From: Planctomycetota bacterium
GTDB lineage: Bacteria > Planctomycetota > PUPC01 > DSUN01
DNA: 11,208 nt
Direction: 5' to 3'
Assembly: GCA_016872875.1 (NCBI GenBank)
Contig: VGYW01000277.1
Location: 1-11,208 of the forward strand
This document shows positions 1 through 6,701 of this stretch, piece after piece; within the stretch, counting starts at the first letter, position 1; each line of letters starts with the position of its first letter. The position numbers and the translations under genes are program-made. The notes below the pieces were generated by a model. That model saw only the letters and a program-made list of their open reading frames with translations, did not search any database and was not told the DNA's origin.

Positions 1-76
1 CACAGCCGTGTCCAAGTCGGGGCCGCGCCGCACTGCGCGCCGAACGACCGCGAGCTTGACGATGCGGGCTCTGGCC

Positions 77-112
77 AGATAATTACAGAGTCATATGACT
101 CTGCAATTATCT
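77..112. repeat. 36-bp near-perfect palindrome, copy 1
   Basis: AT-rich inverted repeat without a loop, centred on GAGTCATATGACTC, inside repeat unit 1. One position (A85) breaks the symmetry. It stands out as AT-rich against GC-rich flanks. It could form a cruciform or hairpin or bind a dimeric protein; there is no T-run to mark it as a classical terminator. Confidence 0.85.
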
Positions 113-232
113 CACGGGAGCATGCCGATGACCAAGGCCGTCGTTGGGGCCACCCGCACAGCCGTGTCCAAGTCGCGGTCGCGCCGCACTGCGCGCCGAA
201 CGACCGCGAGCTTGACGATGCGGGCTCTGGCC

Positions 233-268
233 AGATAATTGCAGAGTCATATGACTCTGCAATTATCT
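233..268. repeat. 36-bp perfect palindrome, copy 2
   Basis: Exactly 156 bp after copy 1. All 18 base pairs of the two arms match and symmetry ends sharply at both sides (C232 and C269 do not pair). Outside the palindrome the units have drifted in their last 45 bp, so the palindrome plus the preceding 75 bp is the best-kept part of the unit. Confidence 0.9.
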
Positions 269-410
269 CAGGGGAGCGCACGGAAAGGCGATACCATCGT
301 TGGGGCGGCCCGAGCGGTCGTGTCCAAGGCGCGCCTGCGCGTCACTGCTCGCGGAAGGGCGGCCCGCTCGCTGATCGAGGCCCTATCGAGAGAAATGAGG
401 CGAGAGGCGT

Positions 411-698
411 TCAGTAGACCTCGACGTCGCGGAGGAGGGAGACGGCGATGATTTCTGCGGTGCGGACCTTGGCGCCCCGGCGATTGGTGCGGAGGCCGAG
501 CTTGTGCGACTCCATGATGTAGTGGTCTTTGGTCGAGCTGGCGTCGGAGGTGTCGTGAACGTCCACGTTTTCGAGGGTGAGGAAGTCGTTGGCGATGGCG
601 GTGAGGGTGCCGAGGATGATGTAGGAGGAGCGGGTGTCAATGACCACCTGCTGGCCGAGGTAGGGTTCGAGGGAGCTGGGGGGCTGGGGCGCGCTCAT
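411..698 (-). CDS. small Sm-like (LSm-fold) protein
   Basis: A 95-residue soluble protein. Residues 12-44 (from EPYLGQQVVID through IILGTLTAI to FLTLENVDV) show the pattern of an Sm1 strand set: a short N-terminal helix, a strand ending in a charged residue, a G-[TS]-[LV] turn, and a strand of alternating hydrophobics ending in xLENVxV. The C-terminal IIAVSLLRDVEV would be the last strand. Sm-like folds bind RNA or serve as oligomeric scaffolds; whether this one binds RNA cannot be told. It is the last gene on the minus strand, about 108 bp after the secreted protein's stop, and the gap is filled by a repeat. The ribosome binding site is weak (GAGG about 12 nt upstream), so translation may depend on the operon context. 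The stop overlaps the end of the repeat region. Family assignment is from pattern only. Confidence 0.75.
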   Translation of the reverse strand: MSAPQPPSSLEPYLGQQVVIDTRSSYIILGTLTAIANDFLTLENVDVHDTSDASSTKDHYIMESHKLGLRTNRRGAKVRTAEIIAVSLLRDVEVY

Positions 699-712
699 TG
701 GGGCTGGGCCTC

Positions 713-806
713 GCTCGTGCTCGTCCTCGTCCTCGTCGTCGGTTTTCCTGACTTCCCTCCCCTGCGATGGGGATTCGGCGACGAGGACGACGACGACGAC
801 GACGAT
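713..806. repeat. inverted-arm element built of CGTCCT/GAC words, copy 1
   Basis: The left arm 713-742 is made of iterated CGTCCTCGT-type words. The right arm 779-806 is made of CGACGAGGACGAC-type words, roughly its reverse complement. A non-repetitive core of about 36 bp lies between them. The right arm ends directly at the stop codon (807-809) of the upstream gene. The related copy is at 6211-6303. Confidence 0.7.
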
Positions 807-3800
807 TCAGGGCTGGATGAGCTTTTCGATTGCGTCGGCGATGCGGCGGTGGGCCGCCTCGTTGGGGTTGTCGAGGTAGATGCCCTTGGCGTCGGGCGCC
901 GCGTACACGGAGTCCAACCAGTCGTCCTGGCCCTTGGCCAGGAGGGTGTCGAGGTCGAGGAAGTCGACATGGTGCTCCCGTGCGAGCTTTTCGACGCCTT
1001 CGTTGTAGAGGCGTGAGACGCGGACGTTTCGGGGGCATGGGGGCGGGGAGACGATGAGGATTTTGATGGAGTCGCTGACGGAGCGGACGGCGTCAATCAT
1101 GAGGTCGAAGGAGCGCGTGAAGTCGCGGTCGCCAACGGCCTGCTGGACGTCGGCGAGGCCGGGGCTGAGGACCACGATGTGGGGCGGGGGCTTGACGAGC
1201 TGGATGCTCTGGGCGAAGAGGGCGACGTCGGCGAGGGTGGGGAGGAGGCCCGAGTGGCGCTCGACGAACTGGAACGGGCGCTTGGCCTTGGTGAGCCGCT
1301 CTTCGAGCGCCGTCACGTAGTCGGCGAATGCCTTCCCTGGGAGGGTCGGGTTGGCCATGCGGTCGCCGAAGAGGAGGACGCGGGTGCGGTTGGCGAAGAG
1401 CTCGCGTCCTGCGCGGATGAAGACCCATTTGAGGTGGCGCTCGGGGTCTTCGGTTTCGGCGGAGAGCATGATGCGGCGGCCGTCGCCGTCGTGGAGGGAG
1501 CCGAGGCCGCGCTGGAGGGTATTGAGGTCGCATTCCGCAGCGGGCTTCCAGCCCTCAAGGGAACCGGCGAAGAGGATTTCGGACTTCGGATTTCGGATTT
1601 CGGACTTGCCGCCCGGCGGTGTGGCGGGGGAGAGGCGGGTGAGGGCGACGTCGCGGACGGCGGCCTGGGTGTTGAGGGAGGTGTGGAGGCCGAAGGGCTT
1701 CATGGCGTCGAAGGCGAGTGGGAGGGTGTTCTGGGCGGCGGCGCGGGGGATGTCAGTGACCTTGCGGTCGTCGAGCCAGGCCTCGACGCGGCCCTCGGAG
1801 ACTCGGAGGCGGAGCGCGTACCAGCGGCCTTGCTCGAAGGCGATGTCCCACGCCCTGGGGCGAAGGGTGCAGAGGGCGCTGCCGACGGGGAAGGTGAGGC
1901 AGGGGAGTTCGCGCCCGGCGCGGCGCTGGGCGTGGAGGACCACCTCGTAGTTCATGGTGGGGAAGTCGGCTCCGGCGTAGGCGACGCCGGTGTAGGGGCC
2001 GCCCGGCCCGAGGATGAGCTGGCCGCCCTCGATTGCGGGCACGCCGCGGCGGGTGAGGCCGTTGAAGGGGACGACGCGCGCCGCGGCGTCGAGGACGCGC
2101 TGGCCGCCGATCAGGATGTCGAGCTCGATGAGGGCCGTCTTGTCCTCGAGGGCCTTCATGTCGAGCGGGATGACGCAGAAGTTCTCGTTCTTGCCCTCGA
2201 TCGGGATGTCCTGGTTGACGATGATCTGCTTGTCGTCGCGGGTTTCGAGTCGGGCGATGGCGCGGACGACGACTGGGCTGAAGGCGGCGTTGCGGAGGCG
2301 GACGGCGATGCTGGTGCGTTCGTCGTAGTAGACGATGTTGGCGAAGCTGACGATTTCGAGGGAGAGGTTGAGCTTCTCGGAGGGCCGGGGCTCGCAGACG
2401 GCCACCTGCGTGTACTGGGCGAAGGGCTTGCCGTCGCGCGTGGCTTCGAGGGTCACGTTGAAGGGCGCGGCGCCGTCGGCGGAGGCGACCTCATAGAGGT
2501 GTCCGGGCGCCGGCCCTGCGCCCTGGGAGCCGTCGCCGAAGGTCCAGCGATAGGCGGCCGCGTCGTCGCCCCCGGCGGGCGGCAGGGCCAGGAAGCGGAC
2601 GAACTGGAAGCGCTTGCCCTTCTCGGCGACGACGGAGAGCGGGCCGAGCTTGTAGGAGAGGCAGAGCTGCGGGCCGCCGTCGCGGGTCTCGAAGCCCACG
2701 ACCTCGGCCCCGACGCGAGTGAGGAAGAAGCTGGGGGGCACGGGGGTGAAGACCGTGGCGTTGATGGGCTGCCAGCCGAGGCGGGTGAGGTGGGCCTTGG
2801 CCGTCTCGACGGCGCAGAAGAGGAGGTGGTGGTAGCCCTCGGCGAGCTCGATCTTGCCGCGGTGCTCGAAGTTGCCCGCCACCTGGTAGAAGAAGCTGGC
2901 GCGCTGGGCCATCATCTTGCCGTCTATGAAGAGATAGGCCGGCGCACTGGAGTCCACCGAGAAGCGGTACAGGCCCGGCAGATCGCAACGGAAGAAGCTC
3001 TCGTAGACGCTCACGTGGTAGTCGGCGTCGTAGCCGAGGGGGTTGCCCGGCCCACTGATGGAGGAGAGGGAGTGGGAGCCGACGTAGGCGGGGCTGCTGC
3101 GCATCGCGGCGCGGAGGCGGTCAACCGGGATGAGGCGATAGGTTCCGCGCGCCTCTTCCAGCAGGTTGAGGAGCGCCCCGTCGGTGACGCGCCAGCCGTA
3201 CATCGCCACTGGCGGCACCGAGGCGGTCCAGCGCGGCGCCTCCCCCTCGGGCTTGGGGTTGCCGTAGTAGATGAAGTAGTCGGCAGAGGCCAGGACCTCC
3301 GACTCGACCGGGACGCCCTGGGCGATGTTGGGGGTGGACTTTTCGAGGACGCGGGCGGTGGAGGCCTTGTCCTGGACCGCCTGGACTTCGAGGGTAGCGA
3401 TGCGGACGCCGCCGGCGAGGGCGTAGAAGCGGGTTCGCGGGGCCACCGCCTTGTCGCGCCCGACGCTGAGCGTGACGGTGGCGGTGCCGTTCTGGATGGG
3501 GGAGGCGAGCTGGCCGGCGATGGTGCGGCGGGCGGGAAAGGTCACGCGGACCAGGCCGCGGGCGTCCGGCTCCGCGGCCGCGCAGGGGAGCACGTTGCCG
3601 CCGGAGTCGAGCACGCGGACCTCGCGCTGTGCAGGGGCCGAGAGCTTCACCTCGCAGGGGATGAGGGCTTCGGCGGCCATCGTGTCCTCGGCCCCCGCCG
3701 CGGGCGGCCTGTAGCGGAAGCCGAGCGGCTCGCAGGGCGCCAGCCGCACCCGCACCCGCTTGCGGTGCGACCAGGCAGGGTTCCACCAATCTCCGGCAGC

Positions 3801-3929
3801 GAAGAGGTGAGAGGCACAGGCCAGGATGAGGCACAGGGTGCGGACAATTGCGGATTGCGGATTGCGGATTGCGGATTGGGAAGATTGAAATCCGAAATCC
3901 GAAATCCGAAATCCGAAATCTCTCTTCAT
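807..3929 (-). CDS. large secreted multidomain protein (DUF2341-like/PA14/PKD/LamG-like/degenerate SGNH)
   Basis: A 1040-residue exported protein. The start at 3929 is supported by GAGGGAAG a few bases upstream and by lying 10 bp after the glycosyltransferase stop. The signal peptide core is LCLILACAS (32-40) with cleavage near AAG-DWW (46). Visible domains: a W-x-x-P-x-W-S-x-R-K start and YYGNP near 221 as in DUF2341-type proteins; PA14-like about 300-390 (LYRFSVDS, LFIDGK, L-x-x-G-x-H); PKD about 445-512 (WTFGDGS); a CARDB-like beta domain about 520-622; a LamG/DUF1080-like domain about 630-768; and a C-terminal SGNH-hydrolase-like fold 848-1040. In the SGNH block I the nucleophile Ser seems replaced (FGDRM, Arg857) and the last block reads DNPNEAAH instead of DxxHP, so it is probably inactive. 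Two DNA repeats lie in frame: residues 4-28 and 775-785. Likely role: surface carbohydrate or matrix binding. Confidence 0.85.
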   Translation of the reverse strand: MKRDFGFRISDFGFQSSQSAIRNPQSAIVRTLCLILACASHLFAAGDWWNPAWSHRKRVRVRLAPCEPLGFRYRPPAAGAEDTMAAEALIPCEVKLSAPAQREVRVLDSGGNVLPCAAAEPDARGLVRVTFPARRTIAGQLASPIQNGTATVTLSVGRDKAVAPRTRFYALAGGVRIATLEVQAVQDKASTARVLEKSTPNIAQGVPVESEVLASADYFIYYGNPKPEGEAPRWTASVPPVAMYGWRVTDGALLNLLEEARGTYRLIPVDRLRAAMRSSPAYVGSHSLSSISGPGNPLGYDADYHVSVYESFFRCDLPGLYRFSVDSSAPAYLFIDGKMMAQRASFFYQVAGNFEHRGKIELAEGYHHLLFCAVETAKAHLTRLGWQPINATVFTPVPPSFFLTRVGAEVVGFETRDGGPQLCLSYKLGPLSVVAEKGKRFQFVRFLALPPAGGDDAAAYRWTFGDGSQGAGPAPGHLYEVASADGAAPFNVTLEATRDGKPFAQYTQVAVCEPRPSEKLNLSLEIVSFANIVYYDERTSIAVRLRNAAFSPVVVRAIARLETRDDKQIIVNQDIPIEGKNENFCVIPLDMKALEDKTALIELDILIGGQRVLDAAARVVPFNGLTRRGVPAIEGGQLILGPGGPYTGVAYAGADFPTMNYEVVLHAQRRAGRELPCLTFPVGSALCTLRPRAWDIAFEQGRWYALRLRVSEGRVEAWLDDRKVTDIPRAAAQNTLPLAFDAMKPFGLHTSLNTQAAVRDVALTRLSPATPPGGKSEIRNPKSEILFAGSLEGWKPAAECDLNTLQRGLGSLHDGDGRRIMLSAETEDPERHLKWVFIRAGRELFANRTRVLLFGDRMANPTLPGKAFADYVTALEERLTKAKRPFQFVERHSGLLPTLADVALFAQSIQLVKPPPHIVVLSPGLADVQQAVGDRDFTRSFDLMIDAVRSVSDSIKILIVSPPPCPRNVRVSRLYNEGVEKLAREHHVDFLDLDTLLAKGQDDWLDSVYAAPDAKGIYLDNPNEAAHRRIADAIEKLIQP
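1576..1607. repeat. heptamer repeat inside the coding region
   Basis: Four units (ATTTCGG, ACTTCGG, ATTTCGG, ATTTCGG) plus a partial one lie inside the secreted-protein gene. Read on the minus strand they encode KSEIRNPKSEI (residues 775-785), exactly between the LamG-like and SGNH-like domains, without breaking the frame. The words match the right arm of the element at 3847-3920. Confidence 0.85.
3847..3920. repeat. paired heptamer-arm element in a signal-peptide region
   Basis: Four ATTGCGG units plus ATTG (3847-3878), an 8-bp spacer, then four GAAATCC units plus a partial (3887-3920). The arms pair with one mismatch per 7 bp, so the element is an imperfect hairpin. It is translated on the minus strand as residues about 4-28 of the secreted protein (DFGFRISDFGF... 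then SAIRNPQSAI), between the start MKR and the hydrophobic signal core. Confidence 0.9.
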
Positions 3930-3939
3930 GGGGCTTCCC

Positions 3940-6096
3940 TCATTCCTTGCCCTTGGCCGAAGCGTCCAGCCCGTGGATGGTTTTCTCCCACTTGAAGGGG
4001 TTGTGGAAGAGCTGGATGAAGCCCTTCCAGGCGCCGAGGCTGATGAGCACCCAGTAGAAGGGGGAGAGGATGGCGTAGGGGATGAGCCTGTAAAGCCGGC
4101 GCCGCATGCAGGCCCAGATGTGCATCAGCACGAAGAAGAAGTTGGCCAGGAACAGCGCCGCGGTGATGTAGAAGAAGAGCTGCGACCAGGTGTTCCAGAA
4201 GGGGTTCCCGCGCGGGTCGGCGAACCACATCTGCCACACCCACGGGCCGTCCCAGTTGAGCCAGCGGTCCCAGGGCCACTTGCCGGCGACGAACTTGGCC
4301 TGGAAGACCCTCACGGCGTCCCACGACCAGCCGCTCAGCGACAGGTCGTGGACCCAGCACGCCGCGTAGAAGAGCAGCAGGAGCCAGAAGATGGGGTTCA
4401 GGATGAGCATGAGGGAGAGGCCGCCGACCGACGTGAGGAAGCCAAAGGTGCCCGCGACGCCGAGGCGCCAGAATGCCTTGAAGGGGTTGCGAATGTGGAC
4501 CAGGTGGGTCTGGATGTAACCCTTGACCCAGCGCGAGCGCTGCCGCACCCAGTTCCACAGGCGCGAGTTCGCCTCCTCCCACGTCGTCGAGTCGAGCACC
4601 TCGGTCCGGTAGCCCATCTTGTGGAGGCGGATGCCCAGGTCGCAGTCCTCCGCCACGTTGAAGGGGTCCCAGCCCCCGATCTTCTTCAGCACGTCGGTCC
4701 TGAAGTGGTTGGATGTGCCGCCGAGCGGGATGGGGCTTCCCAGGCGGTGGATGCCGGGCAGGAACAGGTCGAACCAGGTGCTGTACTCCATCGTGAACCA
4801 CTTGGTCAGCAGGTTCTGGTCGGTGTTGTAGTAGTTCAGCTTGGCCTGGAGGCAGACGGTCTGCGAGCGGCGCATGAGGAGACGCGAGACGACGCCGCGC
4901 GGGGCGTTGGCCCGCCTGAAGGCCACGATGGCCTTCTTGAGCTGGTCGTGCTCGGGGCGGTCCTCGGCGTCGTAGATCACGAGGTATTCGCCCTTGGCGC
5001 GCTCGAGGCCGTGGTTGCAGGCCTTCGGCTTCGTCTTCGGCTTGCAATCGGGCACCACCACCATCTCGTAGTTGGCCGGCAGGCCCGCCCGGCGGCACAC
5101 GTCCAGCGTCCCCTTGTCGTCCGCCTCCAGGAGCAGCTTCACGTCCAGCTTCTCCTGCGGGTAGTCGAGCCGGCGGATGTAGCGGATGATCTTGCTCGCC
5201 ACCTCGGTCTCGTGGTAGAGCGGCACGAGGATGGTGTAGACGGGGAGCTCGTCGTCCTTGAGGGCCGCAACCTCGGCCGGCGTCACCCGTATCTCGCCGG
5301 GATTGACCATCGAGAGGACCACGGCCACCATCTTGTAGGCGATCACGATGAGGTAGAAAGCGCAGAAGACGTGGAGCACGTGGAGGAAGCGGAGCGGGTG
5401 CCAGTTGAAGACGTAGAGCGCCGCGAGCACGATGGCCAGATACCAGAGCTTCTGATACCAGGCGACCACGCGGTTGGCCGCCTCGCGGGGGTGGCGGGCC
5501 GCGAAGTTGCGCACCGTGTGGTCGGGGTGGCAGAGGCCGAAGGCCTTGTCCCACCTCGCCCGGCGGAACTCGGTGATGGGGAACAACACGAACCACAAGG
5601 GGATTAGCAGGGGATAGAGGGGCAGTTTCCACCAGCGGAAGGCCAGGATGGAGCCAGGGCGCGGCCCCATCGGGCCGCCCTCGACGGGAGCGAGGGACAC
5701 CCTGACGATGGGCGCGCCCCCCTCGCGCGGCAGCTCGATGACGGAGGAGCCAGTGCCCGCCTGGCCTTCGGGGATGATGCGGTGCGGCGTGTCCTCCGCC
5801 GCAACGAACCGCAGCACCGTGTGGCCCGCGCGGATCGTGTCCTCGTGGGCCAGCGTCACGATCCCCTCGATCCGCCGATCGTTCACATACGTGCCGTTCG
5901 CGCTCCCCAGGTCCTCAAGCAGGTACTCGGTTCCGTCGTGGTAGATGGAGAAGTGGTTTCGGGAGGCCAGTTCGTCGAGCACCACGAAGCTAGCGTCGGA
6001 GCCGCGTCCCACCACGATGCGCGACCGCGGCGGGATGGCGAAGGGCGACTCCGGCTCCACCTTCGCCCCCGAGACCAGGAACAGCTTGGCCGGCAT
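3940..6096 (-). CDS. FHA-domain glycosyltransferase family 2, integral membrane
   Basis: A 718-residue processive-type GT2 resembling cellulose synthase-like enzymes, with an N-terminal FHA phosphothreonine-binding domain. FHA at about 24-98: GR (30-31), S45-R46-x-H48 and SANGTYVN (65-72). Membrane segments at about 156-175 and 217-262. The GT2 catalytic domain spans about 285-530: YTILVPLYHE, ADD (325-327), DAED (376-379) as the DxD-type metal/sugar-nucleotide motif, EDCD (483-486) as catalytic base region and QRSRW (519-523) as the QxxRW motif. Further membrane segments at about 550-580, 640-662 and 671-690. The enzyme would polymerise a sugar nucleotide on the cytoplasmic side and thread the glycan out; the FHA domain suggests control by Ser/Thr kinases. 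Product unknown. It leads the minus-strand operon; the secreted protein starts 10 bp after its stop. A promoter is seen upstream. Confidence 0.92.
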   Translation of the reverse strand: MPAKLFLVSGAKVEPESPFAIPPRSRIVVGRGSDASFVVLDELASRNHFSIYHDGTEYLLEDLGSANGTYVNDRRIEGIVTLAHEDTIRAGHTVLRFVAAEDTPHRIIPEGQAGTGSSVIELPREGGAPIVRVSLAPVEGGPMGPRPGSILAFRWWKLPLYPLLIPLWFVLFPITEFRRARWDKAFGLCHPDHTVRNFAARHPREAANRVVAWYQKLWYLAIVLAALYVFNWHPLRFLHVLHVFCAFYLIVIAYKMVAVVLSMVNPGEIRVTPAEVAALKDDELPVYTILVPLYHETEVASKIIRYIRRLDYPQEKLDVKLLLEADDKGTLDVCRRAGLPANYEMVVVPDCKPKTKPKACNHGLERAKGEYLVIYDAEDRPEHDQLKKAIVAFRRANAPRGVVSRLLMRRSQTVCLQAKLNYYNTDQNLLTKWFTMEYSTWFDLFLPGIHRLGSPIPLGGTSNHFRTDVLKKIGGWDPFNVAEDCDLGIRLHKMGYRTEVLDSTTWEEANSRLWNWVRQRSRWVKGYIQTHLVHIRNPFKAFWRLGVAGTFGFLTSVGGLSLMLILNPIFWLLLLFYAACWVHDLSLSGWSWDAVRVFQAKFVAGKWPWDRWLNWDGPWVWQMWFADPRGNPFWNTWSQLFFYITAALFLANFFFVLMHIWACMRRRLYRLIPYAILSPFYWVLISLGAWKGFIQLFHNPFKWEKTIHGLDASAKGKE

Positions 6097-6154
6097 GACC
6101 CTTCGCCCTTCCTATGCCGCTCGCCTCCGGGCGCACTGTGCGACTGTGGGGGGG

Positions 6155-6184
6155 ATTATACTGTATGCCCGCGCGCCAAGTCAA
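6155..6184 (-). promoter_or_regulatory. sigma-70 type promoter of the glycosyltransferase operon
   Basis: On the minus strand, TTGACT (-35, 6184-6179) and a perfect TATAAT (-10, 6160-6155) are separated by 18 bp. The predicted start is near 6148, giving a leader of about 50 nt to the ATG at 6096. An AGGAAGGGCGAAGG-type purine stretch precedes that ATG. Five of six and six of six consensus matches are striking in GC-rich DNA. Confidence 0.75.
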
Positions 6185-6210
6185 GGAGCCTATGCCACTC
6201 CTCCTCTTCA

Positions 6211-6303
6211 ATCGTCCTCGTCCTCGTCCCTCGTCCTCGATTCTCCTCGCTCGCGCGACGCGGCGAGTCGAGGACGAGGACGATGACGACGGACGAGGAC
6301 GAT
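6211..6303. repeat. inverted-arm element built of CGTCCT/GAC words, copy 2
   Basis: The left arm about 6211-6250 is made of ATCGTCCTCGTCCTCG-type words. The right arm about 6261-6303 is its approximate reverse complement (CGAGGACGAGGACGAT...). They surround a short GCTCGCGCGACGCGG centre. The result is a near-continuous imperfect hairpin directly upstream of the glycosyltransferase promoter. Same family as 713-806. Confidence 0.75.
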
Positions 6304-6340
6304 CAGAGGACAAGGAAGGCTTCGCCGCGTGCGGCGGAGT

Positions 6341-6613
6341 ATGGCCCCCAATCCGGGTAGGGTTCTTCGGCGCCGAAGCTCCGAACGGAGCGTGCTATAG
6401 CAGCCCAGGGCGAAGCCCTGGGACAGGCGGGCGGCCAGATTCAGCCCTGTAGGGGCGTACTACTCGCCCTGGGCACGATGTGGCGCCCGGAACCGCATAG
6501 TACGCCCTCTCAGGGCTGGCCCACCTACCGCCCCCTTCCCAGGGCTTCGCCCTGGGCTGCTATAGCACGCCCCTGTCGGGGCTCCGGAGTAGTTCACCAG
6601 AATTGGGGGCCAT
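6341..6613. repeat. nested palindromic intergenic element, about 273 bp
   Basis: Three concentric inverted-repeat pairs: outer 12 bp 6341-6352 with 6602-6613 (perfect); middle 33 bp 6391-6423 with 6537-6569 (perfect); inner 20 bp 6433-6452 with 6498-6517 (two mismatches). Each middle arm is itself a hairpin (CCCAGGGCGAAGCCCTGGG) next to GCTATAGC. A further 7-bp stem lies at 6614-6630. There is no ORF of credible length. It looks like a MITE- or REP-like repeat without its own transposase; no target duplication was established. Confidence 0.8.
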
Positions 6614-6634
6614 GCTCGCGTGCCGCGAGCCCGT

Positions 6635-6663
6635 TTGCTGCGCCGCTCCCCGGTTGCTAGAAT
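6635..6663 (+). promoter_or_regulatory. candidate promoter of the oxidoreductase gene
   Basis: TTGCTG (6635-6640), a 17-bp spacer, then TAGAAT (6658-6663) preceded by TGC, an extended -10. The -35 matches only three of six bases. The predicted leader is about 30 nt. It lies directly after the palindromic element. Confidence 0.45.
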
Positions 6664-6688
6664 GCTGAAGCCACATTACCCACTTCTT

Positions 6689-6694
6689 AAGGAG
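6689..6694 (+). promoter_or_regulatory. ribosome binding site that decides the start at 6702
   Basis: AAGGAG ends 1 nt before an ATG at 6696 but 7 nt before the ATG at 6702. Only the second spacing is functional, so translation should begin at 6702. Confidence 0.75.
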
Positions 6695-6701
6695 CATGGC
6701 G

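Larger units (their letters stand above)
1..417. repeat. 156-bp tandem repeat, two full units plus a decayed third
   Basis: Positions 1-156 and 157-312 are near-identical direct repeats. The shared word GTGTCCAAG recurs at 8, 164 and 320, a spacing of exactly 156 bp. From 313 to about 390 a third unit is still recognisable but heavily diverged and has lost the palindrome. The unit length is a multiple of three and plus frame 1 stays open from the window edge to a TAG at 415-417, so a repeated protein tail is conceivable. However, the differences between units show no excess at third codon positions in any frame, and a minus-strand frame is also open. I read it as non-coding repeat DNA downstream of the operon's last gene. 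The array continues beyond the left edge, so its full copy number is unknown. Confidence 0.85.

Noticed and set aside
128..238. 36-residue Arg-rich ORF with GGGAG 7 nt upstream, echoed in the third repeat unit (239-451)
   Set aside because: The start codon is not kept in the third unit, changes are spread evenly over codon positions and the later copy runs into the antisense of the Sm-like gene. Kept as a remark only.
1..417. Partial plus-frame protein with 52-residue repeats
   Set aside because: The frame is open and the repeat is a multiple of three, but unit-to-unit differences are not enriched at third positions, and an opposite-strand frame is equally open.
1179..3995. Long plus-strand open frame (938 codons) opposite the secreted protein
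   Set aside because: It is a high-G+C shadow: low-complexity Gly/Glu/Val/Asp composition and no domain, while the minus strand reads a signal peptide, PA14 and PKD motifs.
3926..5632. Long open frames on both strands over the glycosyltransferase
   Set aside because: Shadows of the GT2 gene, which carries all family motifs in order; the alternatives are Arg/Pro- or Val/Glu-rich without motifs.
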